Part shown: piece after piece, positions 44,428 to 52,995 of the stretch
How the letters are laid out: each line of letters begins with the position of its first letter
Numbering within the stretch: the stretch's first letter is position 1
Source of the DNA: Pyxidicoccus xibeiensis
Lineage (GTDB): Bacteria; Myxococcota; Myxococcia; Myxococcales; Myxococcaceae
Length of the DNA: 64,000 bases
Direction of reading: 5' to 3'
Assembly (NCBI RefSeq): GCF_024198175.1
Contig: NZ_JAJVKV010000025.1
Coordinates: 53,826 to 117,825, forward strand
Position numbers and translations under genes: made by a program
Notes under the pieces: generated by a model
The model's input: only the letters and a program-made list of their open reading frames with translations
What the model was told of the DNA's origin: nothing
Databases searched by the model: none

Positions 44428-45959
44428 ACCCGGAGGAACGGCAACACCTCACCCGCGGCGTTCCAGACGGAGTCCGGATACACGGGGCCCGTCGAGCCCT
44501 GGGGGCCCGCCCAGTCCGGAATGTCGTCGTACTTGTAGTTGGGGTAGCCCCGGCACTGGGAGGTGTCCTCCCACTCCGTCCGAGGGATGCCCATGGACTG
44601 GAGCACCGTGCCCAGCCACTGGTGCCACAGCAGCCCGAACCAGCGTGGCTCTCCCGCGGGGCCCTGCCCGGTCGTCTTCGCCAGGTTGCGGTAGTCGCAG
44701 TACTGCCCCGTGCGGAAGAAGCCCTCCGCGCCACCGAAGGCAACAATCGGCGCGCTGGTGTGGTCGTGCGTGTAGTTGCCCGACTCCTGCGCCCACGCCA
44801 GCAGGCTGTGGTCCAGCAGCCGGGTGCCGTCGCCCATGTCCACCGCCTCCAGCTTGCTCGCCAGGTCCAGGAAGACGCGGCGGAAGAAGAGGTGGTGCGC
44901 TGCCAGCAGCGTGCTGTACGCGGGCTCGCTGCTGGCCGCCTGGTGGGCAATCTCCTGGTGCCAGTCGCCCGCGAAGGTGCTGAAGGTCTCCGGCGCGCCC
45001 GCCACCACGATGCGCGACACGCCGCACGACAGCGCCAGCGTGTACACGTCGTTCCAGAGCTCGTGCGACAGGGACTGCGCCTCCGGGTCCCGCCCGTACG
45101 TCGGTTGGCCCGTGTACTGGCCGCTCGACGTCGTCGGACGCACCGGCGACTGGCAGCGCGCCACCGTGTTCAGCTTGCGGTCCAGCTCGGCCAGCCGTTC
45201 CAGGTGGTCGTCCAGCCGGCGGCGGTCCGCTGAAGACAGGCGCCGGTTGCCATTGCGCAAGCGCCGGAAGTTCTCCATCACCGCGCCGCTGATGAGCGGC
45301 TGGCCGCCGGTGACATCTCCGAACAGGCGGTCGAAGAGGTGCTGGTTGGAGCCATCCACGGTGTTGCCCACCGGCTCCACCGGTCCCTGCCGCAGGCGCG
45401 GGTCCGAGTGCGCGAACGAGAGGTGCCCCCGGATGATGGCGCGCTCGCGCACGCCCGCCGCGTCCCCGTAGAACGACGGAGACCAGGCCATGATCTGGTC
45501 GATGGTCTGCCGGATGCCGTTCTGCTTCACCGCGTCCGGCGCCTGGTCGCTCGCGGAGAAGTTGCCCAGCGTGCCGCCCCGGTGGTGGCCGATGTAGAAC
45601 GGGATGTCCAGGCCGTTGAGCACCCACAGCTTCTGAACCATCGAGGCGGTGAGCTCGCTCGACGGGGCTCGCAGCACCGCCGACACGCGCGTCTCGCCAT
45701 CCGACACGGTGGGGCGCAGCGGGCCCCGGCGCACCGTGTGGCCCGCGTACGGCAGGGACTCCGTCAGCGTGGCGTCCAGGGGGAACATGTCCCGCTGGAG
45801 GATGCCCCCGTGCTCCGTGCGCAGCATCACGAAGCACTTGTGGGAGGGTGCCGACTGGGCGCGCGCCGTCGCCGGCAGGAGGCTGGGGAGGAAGGGCAGC
45901 ACCAGCCCTGTTCCGCCCAGCCGGAGAATCGTGCGGCGCGAGATGCCACGCGTGCTCAT
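44424..45959 (-). CDS. Tat-exported DUF1552 protein, pair A
   Basis: A 511-residue protein with a twin-arginine signal (SRRTILRLGGTGLVLPFLPSL, RR at 8-9). The DUF1552 body follows: CFVMLRTEHGGIL, AVLRAPSSELTASMV, the long EFSSADRRRLDDHLERLAELD helix, and near the C-terminus the position of the family's HXXSHH motif reads WHQEIAHQ, so the canonical motif is degenerate here. The Tat signal implies export as a folded protein, maybe with a cofactor. It starts on the stop of the preceding heme lipoprotein gene (ATGA), indicating tight coupling. Function unknown. Confidence 0.87.
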   Translation of the reverse strand: MSTRGISRRTILRLGGTGLVLPFLPSLLPATARAQSAPSHKCFVMLRTEHGGILQRDMFPLDATLTESLPYAGHTVRRGPLRPTVSDGETRVSAVLRAPSSELTASMVQKLWVLNGLDIPFYIGHHRGGTLGNFSASDQAPDAVKQNGIRQTIDQIMAWSPSFYGDAAGVRERAIIRGHLSFAHSDPRLRQGPVEPVGNTVDGSNQHLFDRLFGDVTGGQPLISGAVMENFRRLRNGNRRLSSADRRRLDDHLERLAELDRKLNTVARCQSPVRPTTSSGQYTGQPTYGRDPEAQSLSHELWNDVYTLALSCGVSRIVVAGAPETFSTFAGDWHQEIAHQAASSEPAYSTLLAAHHLFFRRVFLDLASKLEAVDMGDGTRLLDHSLLAWAQESGNYTHDHTSAPIVAFGGAEGFFRTGQYCDYRNLAKTTGQGPAGEPRWFGLLWHQWLGTVLQSMGIPRTEWEDTSQCRGYPNYKYDDIPDWAGPQGSTGPVYPDSVWNAAGEVLPFLRV

Positions 45960-47701
45960 CGGAAGTCCCTCCGCTGGAACTCGGGGCGCAGCGCGACGGA
46001 GGCCAGCACCGCGCGCAGCGACTGGCGGCCCCTCGCCGCCGCATTCAAGGCGTCCAGCATGGGCTGGTCGGCAGCGTCGCTCTCGGCGCGGGCGAACGTG
46101 TACCGGAAGTACTGCCGCGCGAAGCAGTCCTCGTACTGGCCGCTCTCGAGGATGAGCTGGGTGACGTCCGCCGCCGAGGACACCGGCCGGGTGTCACCTG
46201 ACAGCATGGCGAGCGCCGTGTCGGTGCGCACCGGCCGCTCGGCCACCTGCTGGCCATTGCTGTCGAAGAGCCGCTGCGCGGAGCGGAAGCGCCCCAGCGC
46301 GTCGAAGTTCTCGGTGACGAAGCCCAGCGGGTTGAGGTGCGTCCGGTGGCAGGAGGGGCAGGAGCCCTGCGTCTCCGTGAGGCGCTCCACCACCTCGCGC
46401 GTGGTGAGCTCGGGCGACAGCTCCACCCGCGTCATCATGGCTTCGGCGGGCGGCGGGGGAATGGGCTCGCACAGGAGCGCGTTGCGGATGCGGTAGCCCT
46501 TGATGATGGGCCGCGTGTTGGCGGAGCCGGTGGCGAGGAAGGCGATGCGCGTCAGCAGCCCGGAGCGCTGGGGCTCGGCGAAGGTGGGCGGCTCCGACGC
46601 GCCATCCCACTGCGGCACGCCATAGAGCGCCGCCAGGTCGGCATTGCGTGCGAAGGCGTGCCGGTCGGTGAGCACGTCCTGCAGGGTGCCGTCATGCGCC
46701 GCCAGCCAGGTGACCAGGTCGGCCACCTCGGCGTTGATGCGCTCGCGGGTGTCGCCGCTCGGGGTGAAGCTGCCGCGGAACGCGTCGAAGATGGGGTCCC
46801 CCACGCGCGCGTCGAACTCCTCCAGGTCGTCCAGGCGGAACCACTGGCTGAAGAACTCGCCCAGGGCCTGGTGCGCGCGCGAGTCACCCACCAGGCGCTC
46901 CACCTGCTGGCGGTAGCCGGCCTCGGTGAGCAGCGCGCCCGAGTCCGCCGCCGCGGCGAGCGCCTCGTCCGGCATCGTCTGCCAGAAGTGGTACGACAGC
47001 CGCGCGGCCAGCTCGTGCGCCGTCAGCCGCGACTCGGTGCCCTCCGCCTCGGCCTGCCCGTGCTCGACGAGGTAGAGGAACTCCGGCGCCGTCAGCATCA
47101 GCGCCACCACCTTGTGCACGGCGAGCGCGGAGACAGGCGGGTCGCTCACGGCCGCGCGGTAGAAGGCCACGTCGTCCGCGTCCAGGGGCCGCCGGAGGGC
47201 CAGGCGCCCGAAGCGGGAGATGAAGTCGCCCAGGCAGCTCTCATCATTGGCCGTGCTGGCGTCCGTGGCGCAGGCGCCCAGCAGCAGCCCCCGCCGCGGG
47301 GCGCTGGTCCCCAGCAGCTCGCCCACGCGCAGCCCGAGCGAGTAGGAGATGTCGATGTGCCGCTGCTGCACGCCCTGGTCCATGCGAAGGAAGCCGCCAT
47401 GCGACTCACCCGGAATGGGGACGCGCAGGTCCTTCGGGTAGCTCTGGAGCAGCGCCGCCACCGAGCCGTCCCGGAGCACCGCGCCGGCCTCCGTGGCGCC
47501 GAGCGTCCGGGTGAGCACGTCGCGCAGCGTGTTCTGGAACTGCACGGCCGACAGCCGCCGCAACGGCAGCTCCTCGGGCGCCACCGGCGGCGGTGGTGTT
47601 CCGGGTGGCGGCTCGGGAGCTCCCCCGATGTCACCCTTGCAGGAGGCCAGCAGGGCCGCCGCGACTACGAAGAGGGTGCGCGTGAGTCGAAGCGTGTGCA
47701 C
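45956..47701 (-). CDS. DUF1592-family heme-motif lipoprotein, pair A
   Basis: A 581-residue lipoprotein from GTG 47701, with GGAGG six bases upstream. The lipobox is LLASC (Cys21). The domain chain follows the PSD family: DUF1587-like RRLSAVQFQNTLRDVL near residues 55-70, DUF1595, then DUF1592 (LSYHFWQTMPDEALAAA), DUF1588 with the CxxCH site Cys448-Pro-Ser-Cys451-His452 and PLGFVTENFDALGRFR, and a DUF1585-like end. CxxCH implies one covalent c-type heme. These proteins are typical of Planctomycetes, Verrucomicrobia and myxobacteria. Overlap of its stop with the DUF1552 gene suggests the two form one exported unit. Confidence 0.9.
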   Translation of the reverse strand: MHTLRLTRTLFVVAAALLASCKGDIGGAPEPPPGTPPPPVAPEELPLRRLSAVQFQNTLRDVLTRTLGATEAGAVLRDGSVAALLQSYPKDLRVPIPGESHGGFLRMDQGVQQRHIDISYSLGLRVGELLGTSAPRRGLLLGACATDASTANDESCLGDFISRFGRLALRRPLDADDVAFYRAAVSDPPVSALAVHKVVALMLTAPEFLYLVEHGQAEAEGTESRLTAHELAARLSYHFWQTMPDEALAAAADSGALLTEAGYRQQVERLVGDSRAHQALGEFFSQWFRLDDLEEFDARVGDPIFDAFRGSFTPSGDTRERINAEVADLVTWLAAHDGTLQDVLTDRHAFARNADLAALYGVPQWDGASEPPTFAEPQRSGLLTRIAFLATGSANTRPIIKGYRIRNALLCEPIPPPPAEAMMTRVELSPELTTREVVERLTETQGSCPSCHRTHLNPLGFVTENFDALGRFRSAQRLFDSNGQQVAERPVRTDTALAMLSGDTRPVSSAADVTQLILESGQYEDCFARQYFRYTFARAESDAADQPMLDALNAAARGRQSLRAVLASVALRPEFQRRDFR

Positions 47702-47802
47702 CTGGCACCTCCACCTGGAACCGCCGTGAAGCCATCCATGATGTCATGGGACTGTCGTGGAGCCCAAGATGGACGGGAAGCACCCACGGCCCGAGGTGCG
47801 GG

Positions 47803-47829
47803 CTGCTCCGGCGCAGCGCACCGGAGCAG
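47803..47829 (-). terminator. Hairpin terminator after DUF1552 pair B
   Basis: CTGCTCCGG (47803-47811) pairs with CCGGAGCAG (47821-47829), loop nine nt, 16 bp past the stop of the minus-strand DUF1552 gene of pair B. It separates the two tandem operons. Confidence 0.65.
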
Positions 47830-47844
47830 GCCGCGAGGTGCCGC

Positions 47845-49269
47845 TCAGGCGATGAGCTCGGAGAGCACGCCCTTGGGGAGCGCCGGGTCGCCGAAGTCGT
47901 CCAGGTTCCCGCCGGCTGCGTTCTTCAGCCCCACCGCGCTTCCAATCGTGTTCAGCAGCCGGTTGTGGTTGGGGTTGCCGCCGCCCGAGGCCGCGACGTA
48001 GACGCCCTGCTTGAGGAAGCCATTGCAGCCTCCGGCCAGGACGTAGGGGATGTTCCACGCCGAGTGGGCCGGCCCGTTGCCCAGGTCGTTGTACCAGACG
48101 GACACGCCGTGCTCGAGCAGCCGCTTGCCGTCCGGCAGCTGGTAGGCCGCCAGCCGGTCCAGGAGGTACTTGAAGGCGCTCGCGAACTGGAGATCCACCT
48201 GGTGGTGCAGCACGTCCGAGCCGCTGATGATGCCGCCGCTGGAGTCGTGTGAGCTGCGGCGATGGGAGATGTAGTGGAAGTTCTCCATCAGCTGCCCCGT
48301 CGCCGGGTCGCGATAGCGCGTGTCGCCGTCGTTGCCGTTGCCCACCTGGATGACGGCCGCGCGGGTGGTGCCGCACGCCACCGCCAGCACGGCGATGTCC
48401 ATGTGCAGCTTCGCGGTGGCGAGCACCTCGTCGCCCACCGTGCTGTCATAGCCGGGCGCCTGCTGCTGGAAGATGAGCTCCTGGTCCGCGCGCATGCGGC
48501 AGCTCAGGGCCACCTCCAGATCCCGCACGTTGGACAGGTGCAGGTCCAGCCGCTGGCGGTCGGACGAGCTCAGCTCCGGGCGCTGCTGGAGCTGCTGGAG
48601 CTGGGCCTTCACCAGGTCGTTCACGCTGCGCTGCCGGACGAGCAGCTGCTCGCGGGCCTCGGGCGTCAGGCCGCCCGGGCCGCCAATCATCGTCTGGTAC
48701 GCGACCCACGGGTCATGCAGCGCGGCCCGGCGCGCCCCGCTGCCCCGGTAGGAGATGCAGGGGCCCCCGAGCCAGCCGCCGCGCCGGCCCGCGTAGAAGA
48801 AGAGCGAGTCACGCTGCTGCGGGTTGAGCACGCGGCCGATGCGGTGGTCCAGCGACTCGCCCGAGGCCTCGGAGCTGCCGCCCGCACCCTCCACCACGGG
48901 GCCTCGCGCGGTCATCCCCTGCAGGGCGCCCCGGGCGTGGCCGTCCCCGTAGTCGTAGTCCTTCATGTTGATGTTGCGCACCAGCAGCAGGTTGGCGCGG
49001 TGGTCCGAGAGCACGCCCACGGCCCGCCCGGCCATGCTCTGCGTGGTGAGCGCGCCCAGGGCGCTCGGCCAGAAGCGCTCCGGCTCGGCGCCCAGCTCCG
49101 ACGTGTTCTGGGCCGCGGCCACGCCATTGCCCTGCCGGAAGAAGATGGCGTACGGCAGCGCCGCCGAGTCCGCCGCGCGGGCCGCCCTCGGCATCAGACT
49201 CTCGAGCAGCGGCAGGCCCAGCACGGCCCCGCCGATGCCCTTCAACACCAGCCGGCGACTCAGCTTCAT
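47845..49269 (-). CDS. Tat-exported DUF1552 protein, pair B
   Basis: A 474-residue paralogue of the pair-A protein, from ATG 49269. A twin-arginine signal opens it (SRRLVLKGIGGAVLGLPLLES). Family patterns include YAIFFRQGNGVAA, FWPSALGALTTQSM, HARGALQGMTA and the motif MENFHYISHRRSSHD, close to the HXXSHH signature but with Arg for the last His. It differs from its paralogue in length and in the motif. ATGA overlap with the upstream DUF1592 gene repeats the arrangement of pair A, so duplication of a two-gene unit is likely. Confidence 0.87.
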   Translation of the reverse strand: MKLSRRLVLKGIGGAVLGLPLLESLMPRAARAADSAALPYAIFFRQGNGVAAAQNTSELGAEPERFWPSALGALTTQSMAGRAVGVLSDHRANLLLVRNINMKDYDYGDGHARGALQGMTARGPVVEGAGGSSEASGESLDHRIGRVLNPQQRDSLFFYAGRRGGWLGGPCISYRGSGARRAALHDPWVAYQTMIGGPGGLTPEAREQLLVRQRSVNDLVKAQLQQLQQRPELSSSDRQRLDLHLSNVRDLEVALSCRMRADQELIFQQQAPGYDSTVGDEVLATAKLHMDIAVLAVACGTTRAAVIQVGNGNDGDTRYRDPATGQLMENFHYISHRRSSHDSSGGIISGSDVLHHQVDLQFASAFKYLLDRLAAYQLPDGKRLLEHGVSVWYNDLGNGPAHSAWNIPYVLAGGCNGFLKQGVYVAASGGGNPNHNRLLNTIGSAVGLKNAAGGNLDDFGDPALPKGVLSELIA

Positions 49270-50996
49270 GGCAGCTCCTCCGGGTGGCGGTTCACGAAGC
49301 CCGCGCTGGTGACGACTTCCACGACGAGGTCGACGATGGACAGCCCGCCCTCCTTCGACAGCTTCCCGAGCCGCTCCACCAGCGGCCCGTCCTCCTCGGC
49401 GAACGGGCGCCCGTGGAGGTACTCCACCCAGTGCCGCGCGTAGCACGCATGCACCGGCTCACTGGCCGCGAGCGCGTCCGCCAGGTCCAGCGCGTCACGC
49501 ACCTGCACCTGGTCGCTCCCGATGAAGGGGGCCGAGCTGGCGTTCACCGGGTGGCCGTTGTCCGTGGTGCGGTGGCGGCCGATGGCGTCGTAGCCCTCGA
49601 AGGGGAAGCCGAGCGGGTTGATGAGCGTCGAGTGGCACGAGGCGCAGTTTGTCCCGGGGGCCTCGGTGTGCGAGGCGACGACCTCGCGGTTCGTGCGCCC
49701 CTGGGGCGCGGGGAGCGGCGGGATGTTGGCCGGCGGCGCGCCAATCTTCTGGCAGAGGATGCGCTCGGACAGGAAGACGCCGCGGTGGATGGGGTCCGGG
49801 TCCGCCGACGTCGCGTGCGAGGCCAGGAAGCCCACCTGGGTGAGCACGCCCTTGCGCTCGCGCGAGTCCAGCGTCACGGGGACGAAGTCGTCGTTGTACG
49901 TCCCGCTCAGCCCGTAGACGCGCGCCAGCTCGGCGTTGACGAAGGTGGACGGCGAGGTGAGCAGGTCGCTGAAGCGGCCCTGGCGCGAGAAGACGACGTC
50001 CCGGACGAACAGCGTGTTCTCCCGGGTGGCGTACTCGGCGAAGCGCCCGGACACCTCCGGGAAGCGCGTGGGCGAGGGCCGGATGGTGGCGTAGCGGGGC
50101 ACGTCGAAGAGGGTGCGGTGGAAGGCCTCCACCACGCTCTTCGCGCGCGCGTCCTGGAGCATGCGCCGCGCCTGCGTGGCCACGCCCTCGCGGGAGCGCA
50201 GGGCCCCCTCGCGCGCGGCGGTGAACAGGGCGTCGTCCGGCATGGCACCCCACAGGCCGTAGCTCAGCCGCGAGGCCACCTCGTAGTCGTCGAGCGGCAC
50301 GCGGTCCTTCTGGGCCTCCGTGCTGCGCTCCACGCGGTAGAGGAAGTGGGGCGACTGGAGGAAGGCCTCCAGCACCAGCCGGATGCCGCCCTCGAACGCC
50401 GGCATGCCCGCGTAGGCCTGGGGCCCCTTGCGGTACAGCGCGAGGTAGGTCTCCGCCTCCGCGGACGTCAGCGGGCGCCGGTGCGCGCGCAGGCCGAAGG
50501 ACTCCACGAAGGCGCGGGCGCGCTCCTCGGGGGTGGCGGCCGACGCCGGCAGGATGCGCGCGAGCTTCGCCGCGTCCGTCGTCACCTGTCCGGCCAGCTC
50601 CGCGGCCGCGCGCTGGTAGGCGCCCCAGAGGGCCTCGTCCACGGAGAGGGCGCGCGCGTCGTTGTCGAAGAGGAACCCGCTCTGGGAGGGGTCCGCGCGG
50701 AAGGCCTCCGCCAGGGAGGTGGGCGGCGCGTCCAGCCGGAGCAGCTCCTGCACGGTGCTGGACCACTGCGCGTGCGTCAGGCGCGCCATGCGCACGGAGC
50801 GGGCCGGCTGCTCGACGACGGCGGGGCCGGGCCCCCCCGGCGTACCGGGGCCACCGGGCCGGTCCGGGTCGTGAATCATTCCCTCGCAGCCAGCAACACC
50901 ACTCAGGGCCAGCCCGAGCACCACCGGGCGCCACCACCTCGCTGGCCCCCGTGACAACCGTTGTGTCCGCGTACCCGGCACGAGCGCCTCCATCAT
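49266..50996 (-). CDS. DUF1592-family heme-motif lipoprotein, pair B
   Basis: A 576-residue lipoprotein starting at ATG 50996 (ATG 50993 is equally possible). The signal ends in a lipobox, SGVAGC (Cys37). The PSD-type domains follow in the same order as in pair A: ARLTHAQWSSTVQELLRLDA, LSYGLWGAMPDDALFTAARE, LFVRDVVFSRQGRFSDLLTS, and the heme site Cys451-Ala-Ser-Cys454-His455 in NCASCHSTLINPLGFPFEGYD, then a DUF1585-like end. Secreted or surface-exposed. An inverted repeat lies about 82-108 bp upstream of the start and may regulate this operon. Confidence 0.9.
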   Translation of the reverse strand: MMEALVPGTRTQRLSRGPARWWRPVVLGLALSGVAGCEGMIHDPDRPGGPGTPGGPGPAVVEQPARSVRMARLTHAQWSSTVQELLRLDAPPTSLAEAFRADPSQSGFLFDNDARALSVDEALWGAYQRAAAELAGQVTTDAAKLARILPASAATPEERARAFVESFGLRAHRRPLTSAEAETYLALYRKGPQAYAGMPAFEGGIRLVLEAFLQSPHFLYRVERSTEAQKDRVPLDDYEVASRLSYGLWGAMPDDALFTAAREGALRSREGVATQARRMLQDARAKSVVEAFHRTLFDVPRYATIRPSPTRFPEVSGRFAEYATRENTLFVRDVVFSRQGRFSDLLTSPSTFVNAELARVYGLSGTYNDDFVPVTLDSRERKGVLTQVGFLASHATSADPDPIHRGVFLSERILCQKIGAPPANIPPLPAPQGRTNREVVASHTEAPGTNCASCHSTLINPLGFPFEGYDAIGRHRTTDNGHPVNASSAPFIGSDQVQVRDALDLADALAASEPVHACYARHWVEYLHGRPFAEEDGPLVERLGKLSKEGGLSIVDLVVEVVTSAGFVNRHPEELP

Positions 50997-51077
50997 TGGA
51001 AGACATACCAATCGGATGAATTGCGCATTCTTGTCAATGTATCCGTGCTGCGCACGCGCATCGGTCAAATGGCCCGA

Positions 51078-51104
51078 TGACACGAATACTGAAAACTCGT
51101 GTCA
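51078..51104. promoter_or_regulatory. Inverted repeat upstream of DUF1592/DUF1552 pair B
   Basis: TGACACGA (51078-51085) and TCGTGTCA (51097-51104) form perfect half-sites separated by 11 bp; the right half also lies in TCGTGTCACGA. The region also holds TTGACC- and TTGACA-like boxes on the minus strand nearer the gene. It lies 82-108 bp before the start of the DUF1592 gene, a fitting place for an operator. Its factor is unknown. Confidence 0.5.
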
Positions 51105-51214
51105 CGAGTGCAGCTGGATTTTATCAGGCTCGACTTTTCGGCTGGGCCGCCCCGACAGGTGTGGGGGCAGCGCCACAGGTGGTGGGGACTGTCCCCCTCA
51201 GTGGCGAGGGGAGG

Positions 51215-52585
51215 CTAGAGGCGCAGGAACACGCCGAGCTGACCGCTGAAGTACGTGTCCTGGGCGCCGCCGACGAAGCTCGGGGAGGCCTCGTCGGCGT
51301 TGGTGGTGAGGGAGTAGCGCCGCAGGTCCCCACCCAGCCGCAGGCCCAGCATGCGCGTCAGGGCGAACTCCACCGCCAGCTCGCCATCCAGCGCGGAGCC
51401 GCTCAGCTCCGGGAAGTAGGTGTCCGAGGACAGCTCGCCGCTGCTCAGCACGTGCTGGTAGCCGACGCGCGCCGCGATGGCCCACCGCTCCGTGAGCGCC
51501 TTGTAGAGGCCCAGCTCCACGTGCGCGAAGCGGTAGTCCACGTCCGGCAGCGCCAGGTCGCTGTCCGCCGGGAGCTCCACCGCGAAGGTGTGGGTGCCGT
51601 ACAGCGCGCCCACCGACACCTCGAGCCACTGCAGCGGCAGGCGGAAGCGCAGGCCTCCCTCCAGCAGCTGCGCGGTGGTGCCGTACTCCTCCCCATCCGG
51701 GGTCTGCGTGGACAGGCCGAGGGCGCGGGAGCCTCGCACCGCCAGCCCCAGGTTGCGTGCCATCCCATCCGTGAAGTGGGCGAGCGGGAAGTAGTCCACC
51801 GCGAGGCTCGCCGCCGCGGCATGGTCGAGGCTGTAGTCGGGCCGCGGGCCGGAGCGGACATCCGAGAAGTTGAAGCGTCGGAAGAGGCCCTGGCCGGACA
51901 GCAGCACCTTCAGGATCGGCGCGTCCATGGAACGCGCGCCGGCCACCTTCGCCTCGGGCTCAGGCTCGGGCTCCACCCGCGCTGGCTCCTTCTTCGGGGT
52001 GGGCGCCGGCGGCTTCACCACCGCCGGACGCGGCGCCTCCGCGATAGGGGTCGGGGGAGTGGCCTCCGGCTCGGGCGCGGGGGCCGGAGGGGTGACGGCG
52101 GCGGGGGGAGTCGGGGTGCTGCGCTCCCGGGGCGCTCGCAGGGCCGTGCCCAGCCGGTTCTCCAGCTCACGCCGCACCTCGGGGAAGGCGCGGTTGGGGC
52201 GGACGCTCCAGCGCTCCTCCGTCAGGAGGCTGCCGTCCTTGCCGGAGTAGACGCGGATCTCCACGTCCCAGCGCTTCGTCCCCTTCACCGAGGCGGTGAC
52301 CAGCGTGTCCGCGCCGAGCTTCCCGGCCAGCGCCTGCCGCTGGTCATCCGTCTTGGGTCCGCCCCGGATGCGCCGCACCTGGGCATCCACGGTCCGCGCG
52401 GGCAGCACCTCGCGCCCACGCCCCTTCTTGCCCAGCTCCTGCACCAGCACCTTGCGCAGCGCCTCGCCCTGGCGGCCCTCCGGGCGCACCACCGCCACCC
52501 GCACCTTCTGCGCCTGCGCGGCCTCGGCCGGGCGGGACAGGACGAGCGCCACCACCAGCAACAGCCATCCCGCGGCGCGGCTCAC
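51215..52585 (-). CDS. Exported protein with TolB-like N-domain, Pro-rich linker and beta-barrel
   Basis: A 456-residue protein from GTG 52585, supported by GAGGAGG seven bases upstream. A signal peptide (LLLVVALVLSRPAEAAQA) is followed by a mixed alpha/beta domain at about 30-140 (VRVAVVRPEGRQGEALRKVL, LGADTLVTASVKGTKRWDVE) like TolB N-domain/lipoprotein sensors. A Pro/Glu-rich linker spans about 150-215. The C-terminal 230 residues alternate strands with aromatic ends, consistent with an outer-membrane beta-barrel (LAVRGSRALGL, SVGALYGTHTFAVEL, AIAARVGYQHVL, FSGQLGVFLRL). It is conserved in layout rather than in known function. A 25-codon leader overlapping the GTG (52582-52659) is probably coincidental. 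Confidence 0.72.
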   Translation of the reverse strand: MSRAAGWLLLVVALVLSRPAEAAQAQKVRVAVVRPEGRQGEALRKVLVQELGKKGRGREVLPARTVDAQVRRIRGGPKTDDQRQALAGKLGADTLVTASVKGTKRWDVEIRVYSGKDGSLLTEERWSVRPNRAFPEVRRELENRLGTALRAPRERSTPTPPAAVTPPAPAPEPEATPPTPIAEAPRPAVVKPPAPTPKKEPARVEPEPEPEAKVAGARSMDAPILKVLLSGQGLFRRFNFSDVRSGPRPDYSLDHAAAASLAVDYFPLAHFTDGMARNLGLAVRGSRALGLSTQTPDGEEYGTTAQLLEGGLRFRLPLQWLEVSVGALYGTHTFAVELPADSDLALPDVDYRFAHVELGLYKALTERWAIAARVGYQHVLSSGELSSDTYFPELSGSALDGELAVEFALTRMLGLRLGGDLRRYSLTTNADEASPSFVGGAQDTYFSGQLGVFLRL

Positions 52586-52995
52586 AGGGCCACCTCCTCG
52601 GCGGGGACAGGCGGGGTGGGAGCGGACGGGAGGACAGGGACGAAGGGGCGGGAACGCATGAGTGCTCGGCTTCCAGTGGCGAGACGGGGAGTGTCCCAGA
52701 CCAAAGCAATTGAAGGGCCAACGTCCTGGAGCATACAGGGCGCATGGGGGCCCTGTAGAGCGTGCAGTGCGTCGAGGCGCGACACCCCACCTGCACGGAC
52801 TCCTACCCGGGGTGCGGAAGCCATGTGCGCCCGGCGACGGCCTGATGACTGCGGCCAGCAGGATGAGACTCCATCCCGCATGTATTCAATGATCTGTCAG
52901 GTCAGTAATTCATGATTAACTTGTAATTCGCCTTTACTTCCGGTTTTCGGATGGTGAGGATGCGTCCTGCACACAGTTGGCAAAGGAGTGAATGC

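Noticed and set aside
52582..52659. 25-codon upstream ORF whose stop overlaps the GTG of the beta-barrel gene
   Set aside because: No good ribosome-binding site and no conservation evidence; the GTG itself has a strong GAGGAGG, so no leader is needed.
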